From the NCBI GenBank assembly GCA_964533425.1, contig CAZHJG010000002.1, positions 1 through 48,912 on the forward strand: DNA of 48,912 nt, written 5' to 3'. The translations under genes were made by a program, and so were the position numbers. The stretch is from CAZHJG01 sp964533425. Its GTDB lineage: Bacteria; Patescibacteriota; Saccharimonadia; Saccharimonadales; UBA4665. The notes below the pieces were generated by a model. The model saw only the letters and a list, made by a program, of their open reading frames with translations, searched no databases and was not told where the DNA came from. Shown here in pieces: positions 16,673 to 24,250 of this stretch; position 1 is the first letter of the stretch; the number at the start of each line of letters is the position of its first letter.

Positions 16673-16681
16673 CAGGCTGGT

Positions 16682-16837
16682 TTACATAATGTCGGATTGC
16701 TCCTGATCGGCTCCCGGAAGCCCTGAAGTGCCATCTCTCAGCTGGTCGACATCCGTCACCCCCAGCTTGCGAGCTGCCAGCCTGATGCGGTTGGAGCTGT
16801 GATTTGAGTGGAAGAGATCAACGTTCTTATCTGCCAT
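16682..16837 (-). CDS. 51-residue protein with strong ribosome-binding site
   Basis: A 51-codon frame beginning MADKNVDLFHSNHSSNRIRL, preceded by AGGAGG with 4-5 nt spacing, which makes it a credible gene despite its size. The protein is hydrophilic and contains RLAARKLGVTDVDQLRDG, a helix-turn resembling a small DNA-binding or protein-protein helix, and an acidic end. No family is recognised. It is convergent with folA and divergent from the 30-residue gene at 17014. Confidence 0.6.
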   Translation of the reverse strand: MADKNVDLFHSNHSSNRIRLAARKLGVTDVDQLRDGTSGLPGADQEQSDIM

Positions 16838-17013
16838 GTTTCCTCCTATCCGCCATGTATTCTAGTAAACCAGAGGTGCGGACGCAGTGTGATAGTTAAC
16901 TGTATTCTGAGTAACTTCTTACATGACGAAATTTTCACATGTTAGAAAGTTCATAGTGACGGGCATTTATAGTCCATATGCTTAGTGTTGGATAGCATAT
17001 TAAGGAGGGAGCT

Positions 17014-17106
17014 ATGTCTGACGCCATCACCATACGTTGTCGACCGATCAGCCGGTCATATTTCGACTTCGACCATGGCTTTGGTCAAACAGTGGCCGAG
17101 TATTAA
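17014..17106 (+). CDS. 30-residue peptide with strong ribosome-binding site
   Basis: A short frame (begins MSDAITIRCRPISRSYF, ends GQTVAEY) with AAGGAGGG 4 nt before the ATG. It lies 38 nt upstream of the DUF2267 gene and is probably on the same transcript, perhaps as a leader peptide or small protein. Coding status is inferred from the ribosome-binding site only. Confidence 0.4.
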   Translation: MSDAITIRCRPISRSYFDFDHGFGQTVAEY

Positions 17107-17144
17107 GCGTTAGCTTTAAGCTTTCAGAGTGAAGGGGGTTCGCT

Positions 17145-17510
17145 ATGGGATTTCGTGAGCTTATTAAAAAAGTTCAGATCTACTCGGGTTTTTCCGATAG
17201 TGAATCCAAGGATGCTTTGGAAATGATGGTGGAGAGCTTGGCGGTGCATTTGGACGAAATGGAGCGCAAGGATTTTGCCAGTCACCTGCCGGAAGAATTG
17301 GAAAACATCGCTTTGTCTGTGTACCCGACCGATAAAAATAGCCGCCAGGACATTCTAGACCAGTTTATGGAGATGGAACGCATCGACGCCTCCCAAGCTC
17401 GTAAGCAGATTAGTGCGGCCTGGAAGGCGCTCACAGAAGTTATTGGCGAAGTGAGGATTAATCGTATTAAGAAGCAGCTACCACAATCTTCGCTGGCCTT
17501 TTTCAGCTAG
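17145..17510 (+). CDS. DUF2267 protein
   Basis: A 121-residue all-helical protein. FRELIKKVQIYSGFSDSESKDA followed by a repeat-like HLPEELENIAL and a second helical half fits DUF2267 (here the segment is cut to stay short), a family of small cytosolic proteins of unknown function often found near stress or redox genes. GAAGGGGG lies 7 nt before the ATG. The 30-residue gene directly upstream may be co-transcribed. The 206-bp repeat copy begins 54 nt downstream. Confidence 0.82.
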   Translation: MGFRELIKKVQIYSGFSDSESKDALEMMVESLAVHLDEMERKDFASHLPEELENIALSVYPTDKNSRQDILDQFMEMERIDASQARKQISAAWKALTEVIGEVRINRIKKQLPQSSLAFFS

Positions 17511-17563
17511 AAGGTTAGCCTACGGAAATTTACAGTAGATCAAAACTGACCTTTGCATCTGCT

Positions 17564-17769
17564 GGGTCATCCCAGCCCCAGCCGGAGCCTGTACTGAACT
17601 TGATTCAGTACTGGGGTAAACTCCAGCTGGAATTTATGCCTCTTGTCATTCCAGCGCAGGCTGGAATCCAAACCAATAAAGCTGTGGCCTAATAAGGCCA
17701 CTTATTAATAGATTGGATCCCAAACTAATCCCCGATCAAGTCGAGGACATGATTTGGGATGACACAGGA
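17564..17769 (+). repeat. 206-bp palindrome-rich repeat, copy A
   Basis: The same 206 bp recur, inverted, at 29555-29760 with one visible mismatch. The ends carry GTCATCCC and GGGATGAC as inverted terminal repeats. Internal hairpins: GTACTGAA-CTTGA-TTCAGTAC, ATTCCAGC-GCAG-GCTGGAAT and GTGGCCT-AATA-AGGCCAC. No coding frame is present. It fills the intergenic space between the DUF2267 gene and the GH13 operon. Confidence 0.92.
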
Positions 17770-17787
17770 AAAGTCGTGAGACTATGC

Positions 17788-17816
17788 TTGCGCTTCCCCA
17801 TTAGCGTAAGCATAAT
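17788..17816 (+). promoter_or_regulatory. Promoter of the GH13 pair
   Basis: TTGCGC (17788-17793), 17 nt, CATAAT (17811-17816), then 12 nt to ATG 17829. The leader would be about 5 nt, without a Shine-Dalgarno. Confidence 0.5.
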
Positions 17817-17828
17817 AGAACCATTACT

Positions 17829-19607
17829 ATGAGCAAATTCAAGAAAAATGTGGGGGCCGTAGTACAAAAGGATGGCGTAAGCTTTCGCGTTTGGGCGCCG
17901 TTTGCTGTTGAGGTTGCGGTAACCGGTACGTTTAATAACTGGGGTGAAACGGCCCTGGCAAGCGAAGACGATGGTTATTGGGCTGGAATAGTGTCGGGAG
18001 CCACAGCTGGACACGAGTATAAGTACGTTATTCATACCAGTAATTCCAAACTGCTCAAAAATGATCCCCGAGCGCTCCAGCTGACCACTACGGCCGGCAA
18101 CTCCGTCGTTGTCGATACGCATTTTGACTGGGAGCATGATGACTTCCAGCCACTACCTCCGAACCAACAGGTAGTGTATGAGTTACACGTTGGTACCTTC
18201 AATCGTCCCGACTCAGCGACAACCGGGAATTTTGAGGGTGTTGGCGCCAAACTTGACTACCTGGCCGAACTCGGCATCACGACAATCGAGCTTATGCCAA
18301 TCGGCGCCATGTCGATGACCCATGAGTGGTGGGGGTATACGCCAGACTTTATTTATTCCGTAGAAACACTATACGGTGGGCGTCATCAATTACTGGAATT
18401 TGTGAAGGCTGCGCATAAACGGGGTATCGCGGTTGTGCTCGATGTAGTTTATAACCATCTGGGGCCGGATAATAACCTTGATTTGTGGCAATTTGATGGC
18501 TGGAGCGAAAACGGCAAAGGTGGTATCTACTTCTATAATGACTGGCGCTCCACGACACCCTGGGCTGAAACACGACCAGATTATGGGCGCCCTGAAGTGC
18601 GGCAATTCATTCTCGACAACGCCACGTATTGGCTGCATGATTGTCGCCTTGATGGCCTGCGCGTAGACTCGACCATTTTCATTCGAAATGCCGAAGGGCA
18701 TAATGACGAACCGGCTACGGATATACCCGAGGCTTGGACATTATTGCAGCAAATAAACGAGCGAGCGCGCAAAATAAGCCCGGAAAAGCTAACCATTGCT
18801 GAAGATATTGGCGCTAATAATTATCTGACAAAATCGGCTTCGGACGGTGGCGCCGGCTTTGCCGCTCAGTGGGGTGTGACTTTTCCGCACGCACTCCGCG
18901 CCGCGCTCGATGCCATTCACGATTCGGACCGTAATCTCGGACTTATTCTGGAAGAGCTTAGCCGGTCATTTAATGGCGACGCCTTCCAGCGGGTTGTGTA
19001 CAGTGATTCGCACGATAGCGCCGCAAACGGTGCTGCCCGACTCGGCGAGGAAATTTCACCCGGACATTCGGACGACATTTACGCTCGGCAGCGCTCTCTG
19101 CTGGCGGCGGCCATTATTTTTACGGCGCCCGGTATCCCGATGTTGCTCATGGGGCAGGAGTTTATGCAAGGTGGCAGCTTCAGTGATTGGCAAGGCTTGG
19201 ACTGGAGCAAAGCGAAGCGTCATGAAGGCATTGTCACTGCCTACCAGCACCTTATCGCGCTGCGCCGGAACAGCTATGGCAACAGCGCTGGTTTACAGGG
19301 GCAAAGCGTCAATACTTTACATGTTAACCATCAAGATAAAGTATTGGCATATCATCGGTGGAGCTGGGGCGGTCCGGGCGACGATGTGGTAACTATCATC
19401 AATTCCAGTAACAGGCAGTTTGATGACTACCAACTGTCACTCCCTAAAGACGGCATTTGGAAAGTACGTTTTAATAGCACCTGGAAGGGCTATAGTCCCG
19501 ATTTTGACGACGTCACTATTCCGGAAGTTGAAGTTAAAAACGGCACGGCGCAAGTAACCTTGCCTCCATACGCAGCGCTCATTTTGTCCCAGGACAAGCC
19601 GGCATAG
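17829..19607 (+). CDS. GH13 glucan enzyme with CBM48 (branching enzyme or TreZ-like)
   Basis: A 592-residue protein. An N-terminal CBM48/Ig-like domain (about 1-105, with FRVWAPFAVEVAVTGTFNNW) precedes a GH13 barrel and a C-terminal beta domain (about 500-590). Catalytic residues: nucleophile Asp280 in DGLRVDST, acid/base Glu325 in TIAEDIG, stabiliser Asp396 in YSDSHD. The domain order fits alpha-glucan branching enzymes and malto-oligosyltrehalose trehalohydrolases; the motifs do not decide between them, and TreY is not present nearby. No signal peptide, so it acts in the cytosol, probably on glycogen-like glucan. The second GH13 gene follows after 43 nt and likely shares the transcript. Confidence 0.85.
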   Translation: MSKFKKNVGAVVQKDGVSFRVWAPFAVEVAVTGTFNNWGETALASEDDGYWAGIVSGATAGHEYKYVIHTSNSKLLKNDPRALQLTTTAGNSVVVDTHFDWEHDDFQPLPPNQQVVYELHVGTFNRPDSATTGNFEGVGAKLDYLAELGITTIELMPIGAMSMTHEWWGYTPDFIYSVETLYGGRHQLLEFVKAAHKRGIAVVLDVVYNHLGPDNNLDLWQFDGWSENGKGGIYFYNDWRSTTPWAETRPDYGRPEVRQFILDNATYWLHDCRLDGLRVDSTIFIRNAEGHNDEPATDIPEAWTLLQQINERARKISPEKLTIAEDIGANNYLTKSASDGGAGFAAQWGVTFPHALRAALDAIHDSDRNLGLILEELSRSFNGDAFQRVVYSDSHDSAANGAARLGEEISPGHSDDIYARQRSLLAAAIIFTAPGIPMLLMGQEFMQGGSFSDWQGLDWSKAKRHEGIVTAYQHLIALRRNSYGNSAGLQGQSVNTLHVNHQDKVLAYHRWSWGGPGDDVVTIINSSNRQFDDYQLSLPKDGIWKVRFNSTWKGYSPDFDDVTIPEVEVKNGTAQVTLPPYAALILSQDKPA

Positions 19608-19650
19608 CCGACGCGCAAAGCAGAGCTGTGAGAAGTACGGCGGGCCTGAT

Positions 19651-21345
19651 ATGCTTAAAGCTATGAAAGATCAGAATCCGTTTGACCCAGTGACTGGCGC
19701 TACCGTCCGCTGGCCCGAAGGCGCCATCGTATATCAGATTTATCCGCGGAGTTTCTTTGACTCTAACGATGACGGAATCGGCGACATCGCGGGCATTACC
19801 GAAAAACTTGACTACCTCAAAGATCTAGGTGTGAATGCTCTCTGGCTGTCGCCGTTTTACCCCTCGCCAATGGCAGATTTCGGTTACGATATTGCTGACT
19901 ATCGGGATGTTGACCCAATCTTCGGCAAACTTTCCGATATGGACGTGTTGCTGGCCGAAGCCCGTATGCGTGACATAAAAATCATGGTTGATTTGGTGCC
20001 GAATCATACATCTGACGAGCACGAATGGTTTCGCCAATCTCGCCAATCCCAAGAAGACCCATATTCTGATTGGTACGTCTGGCGTGATCCCAAAGGCCAT
20101 GACAAAAAGGGCCAGCCCATCCCGCCAAACAACTGGGCTAGCATGCTGGACGGTGAACCGACGTGGGAATGGGAACCAGCCCGGCAGCAGTTTTATCTAC
20201 ATACCTTTGACATAAAGCAACCAGATTTAAACTGGGCCAACCCGGAGGTGCGCGAAGCCATCAAAGACGTCATGCGTTACTGGCTAGACAAGGGCGTTGA
20301 CGGCTTCCGAGTTGATGCTGTACCGTTCATTGCCAAAGATCCACTGTTGCGTGACGATCCAGTCAACCCACACTACAAAAAAGGACGCGATCCCGGCTAC
20401 GCTGCCCGGACGCATACCTACAGTTCGGGCTGGCCACAAATGTACGCCTACTTAGCCGAACTGGCAGCCGTCCTTAAAGAAGACAAATATGTCCACTCGC
20501 ACCGCTTCATGGTTACTGAAGCGTATCCGGAAACAGCTAATCCGATAGAAGAGTACTTGGAATTTTATGAAGGCATGGACCCAGAAGTTGCTGCGCCCTT
20601 TATTTTCGAAGGTATGTGGTTGGAGTGGAGTGCCAAAGCCTGGCGGACTTTTCTGACGGAACTCCATATGGCTATGGATGACTTCAGCCCGCTCTGCATT
20701 CCCAGCTACGCGTTTGGCAACCATGATCAGCCACGTATTGCCAGCCGTTTTGGCGAAGCTAAGGCTCGGGCTGCCGCCGTACTTCTGCTGACGCTGCCAG
20801 GCATGGCTTTCATCTATAATGGTGACGAGTTAGGTATGATTGACGGTAACATTCCGCCGGAAATGGTGATGGATCCAGCGGCGGGGCAGGGCGGCCCGGG
20901 TCGTGACCCGGAACGAACACCGCTCCATTGGTCGGCTGGCCCAAACGCCGGTTTTTCCAGGGCCAAGACTACTTGGTTACCGCTCGCCGACAACTACAAA
21001 ACCCACAATGTAGAGACCGAATTACAGGATCCGAATTCTTTCCTGACGCTTTATCGTCGGTTGGGTGAACTGCGCAACACGTCGTCGGCGCTACGTACCG
21101 GAGCAGTCGAATTGGTAGATACAACGAGCACAAATGTACTTGGTTTATTGCGGCGGAGCGACAGTGACGCGTATGTGACATTTATTAACTTCTCAGCTAA
21201 GTCAGCTAACTTTAGTGTGAAGGCATCGATTACGCCCGGTAGTTTTGTGTTGTCGTCGGAGTCGGGGACTAAAAGACGGGCGTTTCGGCAGGGTAAGCTA
21301 AGTCTGCGGCCGCATGAAGCAGTTATTTTTAAAGTGCGCAGCTAA
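19651..21345 (+). CDS. GH13 alpha-glucosidase (oligo-1,6-glucosidase-like)
   Basis: A 564-residue protein with the full GH13 layout: GAIVYQIYPRSFFDSNDDGIGD at the start of the barrel (given here in part), VDLVPNHTSDEH, GFRVDAVPFI with nucleophile Asp222, VTEAYPE with acid/base Glu290, and FGNHDQPR with Asp359. The C-terminal beta domain ends near residue 562. YQIYPRSF and the NHDQPR motif are typical of alpha-glucosidases and oligo-1,6-glucosidases of the GH13_23/30/31 type. It would release glucose from malto- or isomalto-oligosaccharides in the cytosol, feeding glycolysis. An ATG five codons in (19663) is an alternative start. Confidence 0.87.
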   Translation: MLKAMKDQNPFDPVTGATVRWPEGAIVYQIYPRSFFDSNDDGIGDIAGITEKLDYLKDLGVNALWLSPFYPSPMADFGYDIADYRDVDPIFGKLSDMDVLLAEARMRDIKIMVDLVPNHTSDEHEWFRQSRQSQEDPYSDWYVWRDPKGHDKKGQPIPPNNWASMLDGEPTWEWEPARQQFYLHTFDIKQPDLNWANPEVREAIKDVMRYWLDKGVDGFRVDAVPFIAKDPLLRDDPVNPHYKKGRDPGYAARTHTYSSGWPQMYAYLAELAAVLKEDKYVHSHRFMVTEAYPETANPIEEYLEFYEGMDPEVAAPFIFEGMWLEWSAKAWRTFLTELHMAMDDFSPLCIPSYAFGNHDQPRIASRFGEAKARAAAVLLLTLPGMAFIYNGDELGMIDGNIPPEMVMDPAAGQGGPGRDPERTPLHWSAGPNAGFSRAKTTWLPLADNYKTHNVETELQDPNSFLTLYRRLGELRNTSSALRTGAVELVDTTSTNVLGLLRRSDSDAYVTFINFSAKSANFSVKASITPGSFVLSSESGTKRRAFRQGKLSLRPHEAVIFKVRS

Positions 21346-21534
21346 GTCCAAAACCAGCCAATCTTCAGGTGAGCAGCGTAAACTTGGGATAGTACTTGGG
21401 CTCCGCCAGTTCTGATCCGCCGGGCCATCGGCTTCGTAGGCATCATAAGTCCCAGCAAAGTGGTCAAAACTCGCCTTTACTGCGTCCTGCTGCTCATGAT
21501 TCTCAGGGTGTTCGTTAGGTGGTTGCTCAGTCAT
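21298..21534 (-). CDS. Small hypothetical protein overlapping the GH13 3' end
   Basis: A 78-residue hydrophilic frame (begins MTEQPPNEHPENHEQQDAV, with SFDHFAGTYDAYEADG). It overlaps the end of the convergent alpha-glucosidase gene by 48 bp, which is unusual. Amino-acid composition of the first 50 residues looks genuine, while the C-terminal end read through the GH13 gene does not; a frameshift or truncation that extended the frame is possible. No family recognised. Confidence 0.35.
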   Translation of the reverse strand: MTEQPPNEHPENHEQQDAVKASFDHFAGTYDAYEADGPADQNWRSPSTIPSLRCSPEDWLVLDLAAHFKNNCFMRPQT

Positions 21535-21562
21535 ACAAAACACTACTACAAATTAATCAAAC

Positions 21563-21811
21563 TTAGCTTGCAATTGTAATGATAGTCAGCCGCGGCGTCG
21601 TGAAACGCGGCGTGCTGTGCGACGGGCTACCCGCCGTGATGCTCCAAACATGCCAACCCCCTATATTACTAGTGCTTTCATCATAAGGTGCGACCAAAAC
21701 GTGTACTATGAAGTTACTTACATGAGCGTTTTGCTTGCAGTTTAAATGAAAAAAACCGTCGTTAACGCACCCCGGCTGGATAGCTTGCGCCATCCGTGAA
21801 TACATGCCCAA
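21563..21811 (-). CDS. Possible small beta-rich protein or gene remnant
   Basis: An 82-codon frame, with a plausible beta-sandwich stretch (NFIVHVLVAPYD, GGWHVWSITAG, then TPRLTIITIAS). The start is uncertain (no ribosome-binding site), and it begins directly after the stop of the next gene upstream on the same strand. It may be the broken 3' part of a longer gene. No family recognised. Confidence 0.3.
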   Translation of the reverse strand: MGMYSRMAQAIQPGCVNDGFFHLNCKQNAHVSNFIVHVLVAPYDESTSNIGGWHVWSITAGSPSHSTPRFTTPRLTIITIAS

Positions 21812-21816
21812 CCATG

Positions 21817-22170
21817 CTAGTTTCGGTTTAAGCCACCTTTAGATTTAAGGATTACGTCACCGACAACAGTGGTTGCCTCCAAGCACGCAAGTAAGGCTAG
21901 TCCTCCGCCCAATAATTTGAGGGCTGGATCGGCAACGCGTCTCGGTGCGGACTCTCCAGCAACCAAGCCTGAAAGTTTAAATACTCCAAAAGATGCTCCA
22001 GCAAGTACGGCCGAGATCCCAACGGAGTCCGATGTTGTTATGTCTGGAGCGGCTCTCCGAGCTAATAGCGCAAACTCTTCCAAATAGTAACCAACACTCG
22101 AGCCAAACTCACTAATAGGCGAAGGTGGTAGATGGGTGAACTCAGCAAATTTACTGTCCAATTGAGTCAT
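21817..22170 (-). CDS. Hypothetical protein with hydrophobic segments
   Basis: A 117-residue protein. After a polar first third come two weakly hydrophobic segments (about 52-72, SAVLAGASFGVFKLSGLVAG, and about 85-108, KLLGGGLALLACLEATTVVG). It could be a small membrane protein. No family is recognised. TAATAG lies 10-15 nt before the ATG as a possible -10 box. Confidence 0.45.
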   Translation of the reverse strand: MTQLDSKFAEFTHLPPSPISEFGSSVGYYLEEFALLARRAAPDITTSDSVGISAVLAGASFGVFKLSGLVAGESAPRRVADPALKLLGGGLALLACLEATTVVGDVILKSKGGLNRN

Positions 22171-22286
22171 AAGTGAGCACTATTATTTATGTACTCCAAA
22201 AAATATGCAAGCTTAACATAGTAAAACTACTGCTTAGAAGAATGATACAAGACAATGCCTATAATTTTGGAGAGTCGCAGTCATTG

Positions 22287-22601
22287 CTATTTCAACTTAT
22301 CTGGGATGGCAAGAGCTAAAGCAACACAGTGTTTACAAAAGATCTGATGGTTTTTGGGATTTCCAGCGCAATGCCACGCCAAGCCTTCTGGCGTAACAAA
22401 TAATTGGGTGCGACGACGCGAGCCTGCGCCTTCTGCGATCGTTCCGTTAAGTCCGCCTATCCAGGCTTCTGCTTTTGTGGGTTCCAGTTCAATAAACTCT
22501 ATAGCCCCACGCCTATAAATTGCCTCTCCATATCTAAAGTTTGAAGGTAGAGACAACCGCTTTATCTCGTCAAGACTTAATAATTCAATAAGCTTGGACA
22601 T
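22287..22601 (-). CDS. SWIM-type zinc-finger-like protein
   Basis: A 104-residue protein. The C-terminal part (GLAWHCAGNP, then QIFCKHCVALALA) resembles the SWIM zinc finger CxC-xn-CxH, but the first CxC is reduced to a single Cys preceded by His, so the metal site would be H-C...C-x-H. The N-terminal half has alternating charges (FRYGEAIYRRGAIEFIELEP), as in SWIM domains where the zinc finger follows a small beta unit. Such domains bind DNA or proteins. ATG 22601 is chosen over an upstream in-frame start because TATATT lies 6 nt before it, implying a leaderless mRNA starting just beyond the tRNA-Lys terminator. Confidence 0.7.
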   Translation of the reverse strand: MSKLIELLSLDEIKRLSLPSNFRYGEAIYRRGAIEFIELEPTKAEAWIGGLNGTIAEGAGSRRRTQLFVTPEGLAWHCAGNPKNHQIFCKHCVALALAIPDKLK

Positions 22602-22610
22602 AGCTTTAAT

Positions 22611-22637
22611 ATAACAAAAGACCTCTATTAAAGAGGT
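22611..22637 (-). terminator. Intrinsic terminator after tRNA-Lys
   Basis: On the minus strand GACCTCT-TTAAT-AGAGGTC is followed by TTTTGTT. It ends the tRNA-Lys transcript; the -10 box of the SWIM-like gene overlaps its tail. Confidence 0.75.
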
Positions 22638-22654
22638 CATAATGCTTAGGATTC

Positions 22655-22731
22655 TGGAGGGCCATCTGGGACTCGAACCCAGGACACCCTGCTTAAGAGG
22701 CAGGTGCTCTAACCGGCTGAGCTAATGGCCC
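22655..22731 (-). tRNA. tRNA-Lys (anticodon CTT)
   Basis: A complete cloverleaf with encoded CCA. Acceptor GGGCCAT pairs with ATGGCCC; anticodon stem CCTGC/GCAGG encloses CTCTTAA, giving CTT. The discriminator base is U73, unusual for tRNA-Lys, which normally has A. Confidence 0.95.
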
Positions 22732-22780
22732 AAATCGTCCCGGTGGGACGATTTGTCGAGACTAACGAAGTGTCGTTAGT
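22731..22780 (-). other. Two hairpins directly 5' of tRNA-Lys
   Basis: On the minus strand ACTAACGA-CACT-TCGTTAGT (22780-22761) is followed by CAAATCGTCCC-ACC-GGGACGATTTG (22755-22731), an 11-bp stem whose last base is G1 of the tRNA. The same arrangement with an ACC loop precedes tRNA-Arg(TCG), but with a different stem sequence. Confidence 0.7.
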
Positions 22781-23004
22781 ACAACTAAATCGGTCGTAAT
22801 CGTTCCTGAAATGTACTGAAAGCACCGGACATATATTGTGTATACACAAGTACGGTGTCGAAGCTACGCCCCACTTGTCATGAAGACATATAAACTCAAA
22901 GTACCACAAAACTTTACCAAATTACCTCTGTTTTTGCAAGAATGATAGCCACGATAATCAGATATGCTATGATGTGCCTATATTTAGCATAAGGATTATA
23001 AATC

Positions 23005-23397
23005 ATGAACAATCAAAAAGTAGTGCAGTTTGACGCTTCGGCGGGAAGCTATTTTCTGGTATTTGTAGTCACACTCATCATGACCTACATTCCATTTTTT
23101 GGCTGGGCCTTCGCCTTTAACTATATGAGCGAGTGGCTGGCTGACAACTCACTGGTGTATGGCAAAAAAGTTACGTACAAAGCTGGGTATGGCGAAACAT
23201 TGAAATTTATCTTCGTAAATACCCTACTGGTTATCATCACACTTGGTATCTACAGCTTCTGGTTCGCGCCGAAAAGTTATCGCTATGTGGCAGATCACAT
23301 TAGCGAAGTAGGTGCGTTGCCGGCAACAGCTGCGCCAGCAGCGCCCACTCCGGCCGCTGCTGCTGCTCCAAAGCCACCGGCGCCGATGGTGCAATAA
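23005..23397 (+). CDS. DUF898-like membrane protein
   Basis: A 130-residue protein with two membrane helices (about 16-41 and 72-93) and an Ala/Pro-rich tail (residues 105-130). The segment ETLKFIFVNTLLVIITLGIY followed by SFWFAPKSYRYVADH resembles the DUF898/YjgN repeat (helix, TLGIYxxW, basic loop). Function unknown. AAGGATT lies 10 nt before the ATG. The tRNA-Lys gene and its leader lie divergently upstream; the 250-nt gap contains only those hairpins and nothing else I recognise. Confidence 0.65.
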   Translation: MNNQKVVQFDASAGSYFLVFVVTLIMTYIPFFGWAFAFNYMSEWLADNSLVYGKKVTYKAGYGETLKFIFVNTLLVIITLGIYSFWFAPKSYRYVADHISEVGALPATAAPAAPTPAAAAAPKPPAPMVQ

Positions 23398-23437
23398 GCT
23401 CACTAGCTGCCCAGCTCACTCTGTTACAATAGAGGCA

Positions 23438-24250
23438 ATGAAATTACTGAACGGCAGTGAATTGGCTGGATTTATTAAAGAACGTCAGGCGCACCAGGTA
23501 CGGGGTTTGCGGCAGGCACATGGCGTGCAACCCAAGCTGGCAATTGTAGTGACCATCGACAATCCGGTTATTGATGTTTATATTCGTCTCAAAGAACAAT
23601 ATGGGGCAGACATATTGGTAGAGGTGGAAGTGCACCGGGTCAGGCAAACAGAGGTAGCGGAATTACTTAACAAGTTAAATAAAGATGAGACAGTTCACGG
23701 AATTATCGTTCAGCTGCCGCTAGAAAATCCTGAGCAAACCGACGAAATCGTAAACCTTGTAACCCCGGAAAAAGACGTTGATGCGCTTGGCCAAAAGGCT
23801 CAGTTTGAGCCGGCCACTCCCATGGCCATTTTGTGGTTGCTTTCGGGTTATAACGTCGAGCTATCTGGCCGAAAAGTACTGCTCGTAGGCCGCGGTAAAC
23901 TGGTCGGTGCACCGCTTGAAAAGATTCTTAAGGACTCGGAAGTGGACGTCGATGTCGCCGATCGCAGCACGCCCGATCTGGCCACCAAAACCCGCGAAGC
24001 TGATATTATTATCACTGCTACCGGCAGCCCGGCCATTTTATATCCCGACATGATAAAAGAAGGCGCGGTGGTCGTTGATGCCGGCGTGGCCAGCGAGGAC
24101 GGCAAGACCGTAGGTGACGTCGCCGAAGAAGTGTACGAGCGCCAGGATCTGACTATTACCCCTCAGAAGGGCGGCGTGGGACCTCTAACAGTTTGCGCCC
24201 TGTTTGAAAATGTCATCCGAGCAGCTCAAGCGGAGGTTTCCGGTGTATAA
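23438..24250 (+). CDS. folD: Methylene-THF dehydrogenase/cyclohydrolase
   Basis: A 270-residue FolD. Visible: the catalytic-Lys region VYIRLKEQYG, GIIVQLPLENPEQ, TPEKDVDALG (usually PEKDVDGF), PATPMAILWLL, the Rossmann loop GRGKLVGAPLEKIL, ADIIITATGSPA and TPQKGGVGPLT, where TPVPGGVGP is usual. It interconverts methylene-, methenyl- and formyl-THF with NADP in the cytosol. The frame is open far upstream into the DUF898-like gene; ATG 23438 is chosen because family homology begins there and TACAAT lies 7 nt before it (leaderless). It overlaps the phosphoribosyltransferase gene by 8 nt, starting a three-gene operon ending with murI. Confidence 0.9.
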   Translation: MKLLNGSELAGFIKERQAHQVRGLRQAHGVQPKLAIVVTIDNPVIDVYIRLKEQYGADILVEVEVHRVRQTEVAELLNKLNKDETVHGIIVQLPLENPEQTDEIVNLVTPEKDVDALGQKAQFEPATPMAILWLLSGYNVELSGRKVLLVGRGKLVGAPLEKILKDSEVDVDVADRSTPDLATKTREADIIITATGSPAILYPDMIKEGAVVVDAGVASEDGKTVGDVAEEVYERQDLTITPQKGGVGPLTVCALFENVIRAAQAEVSGV

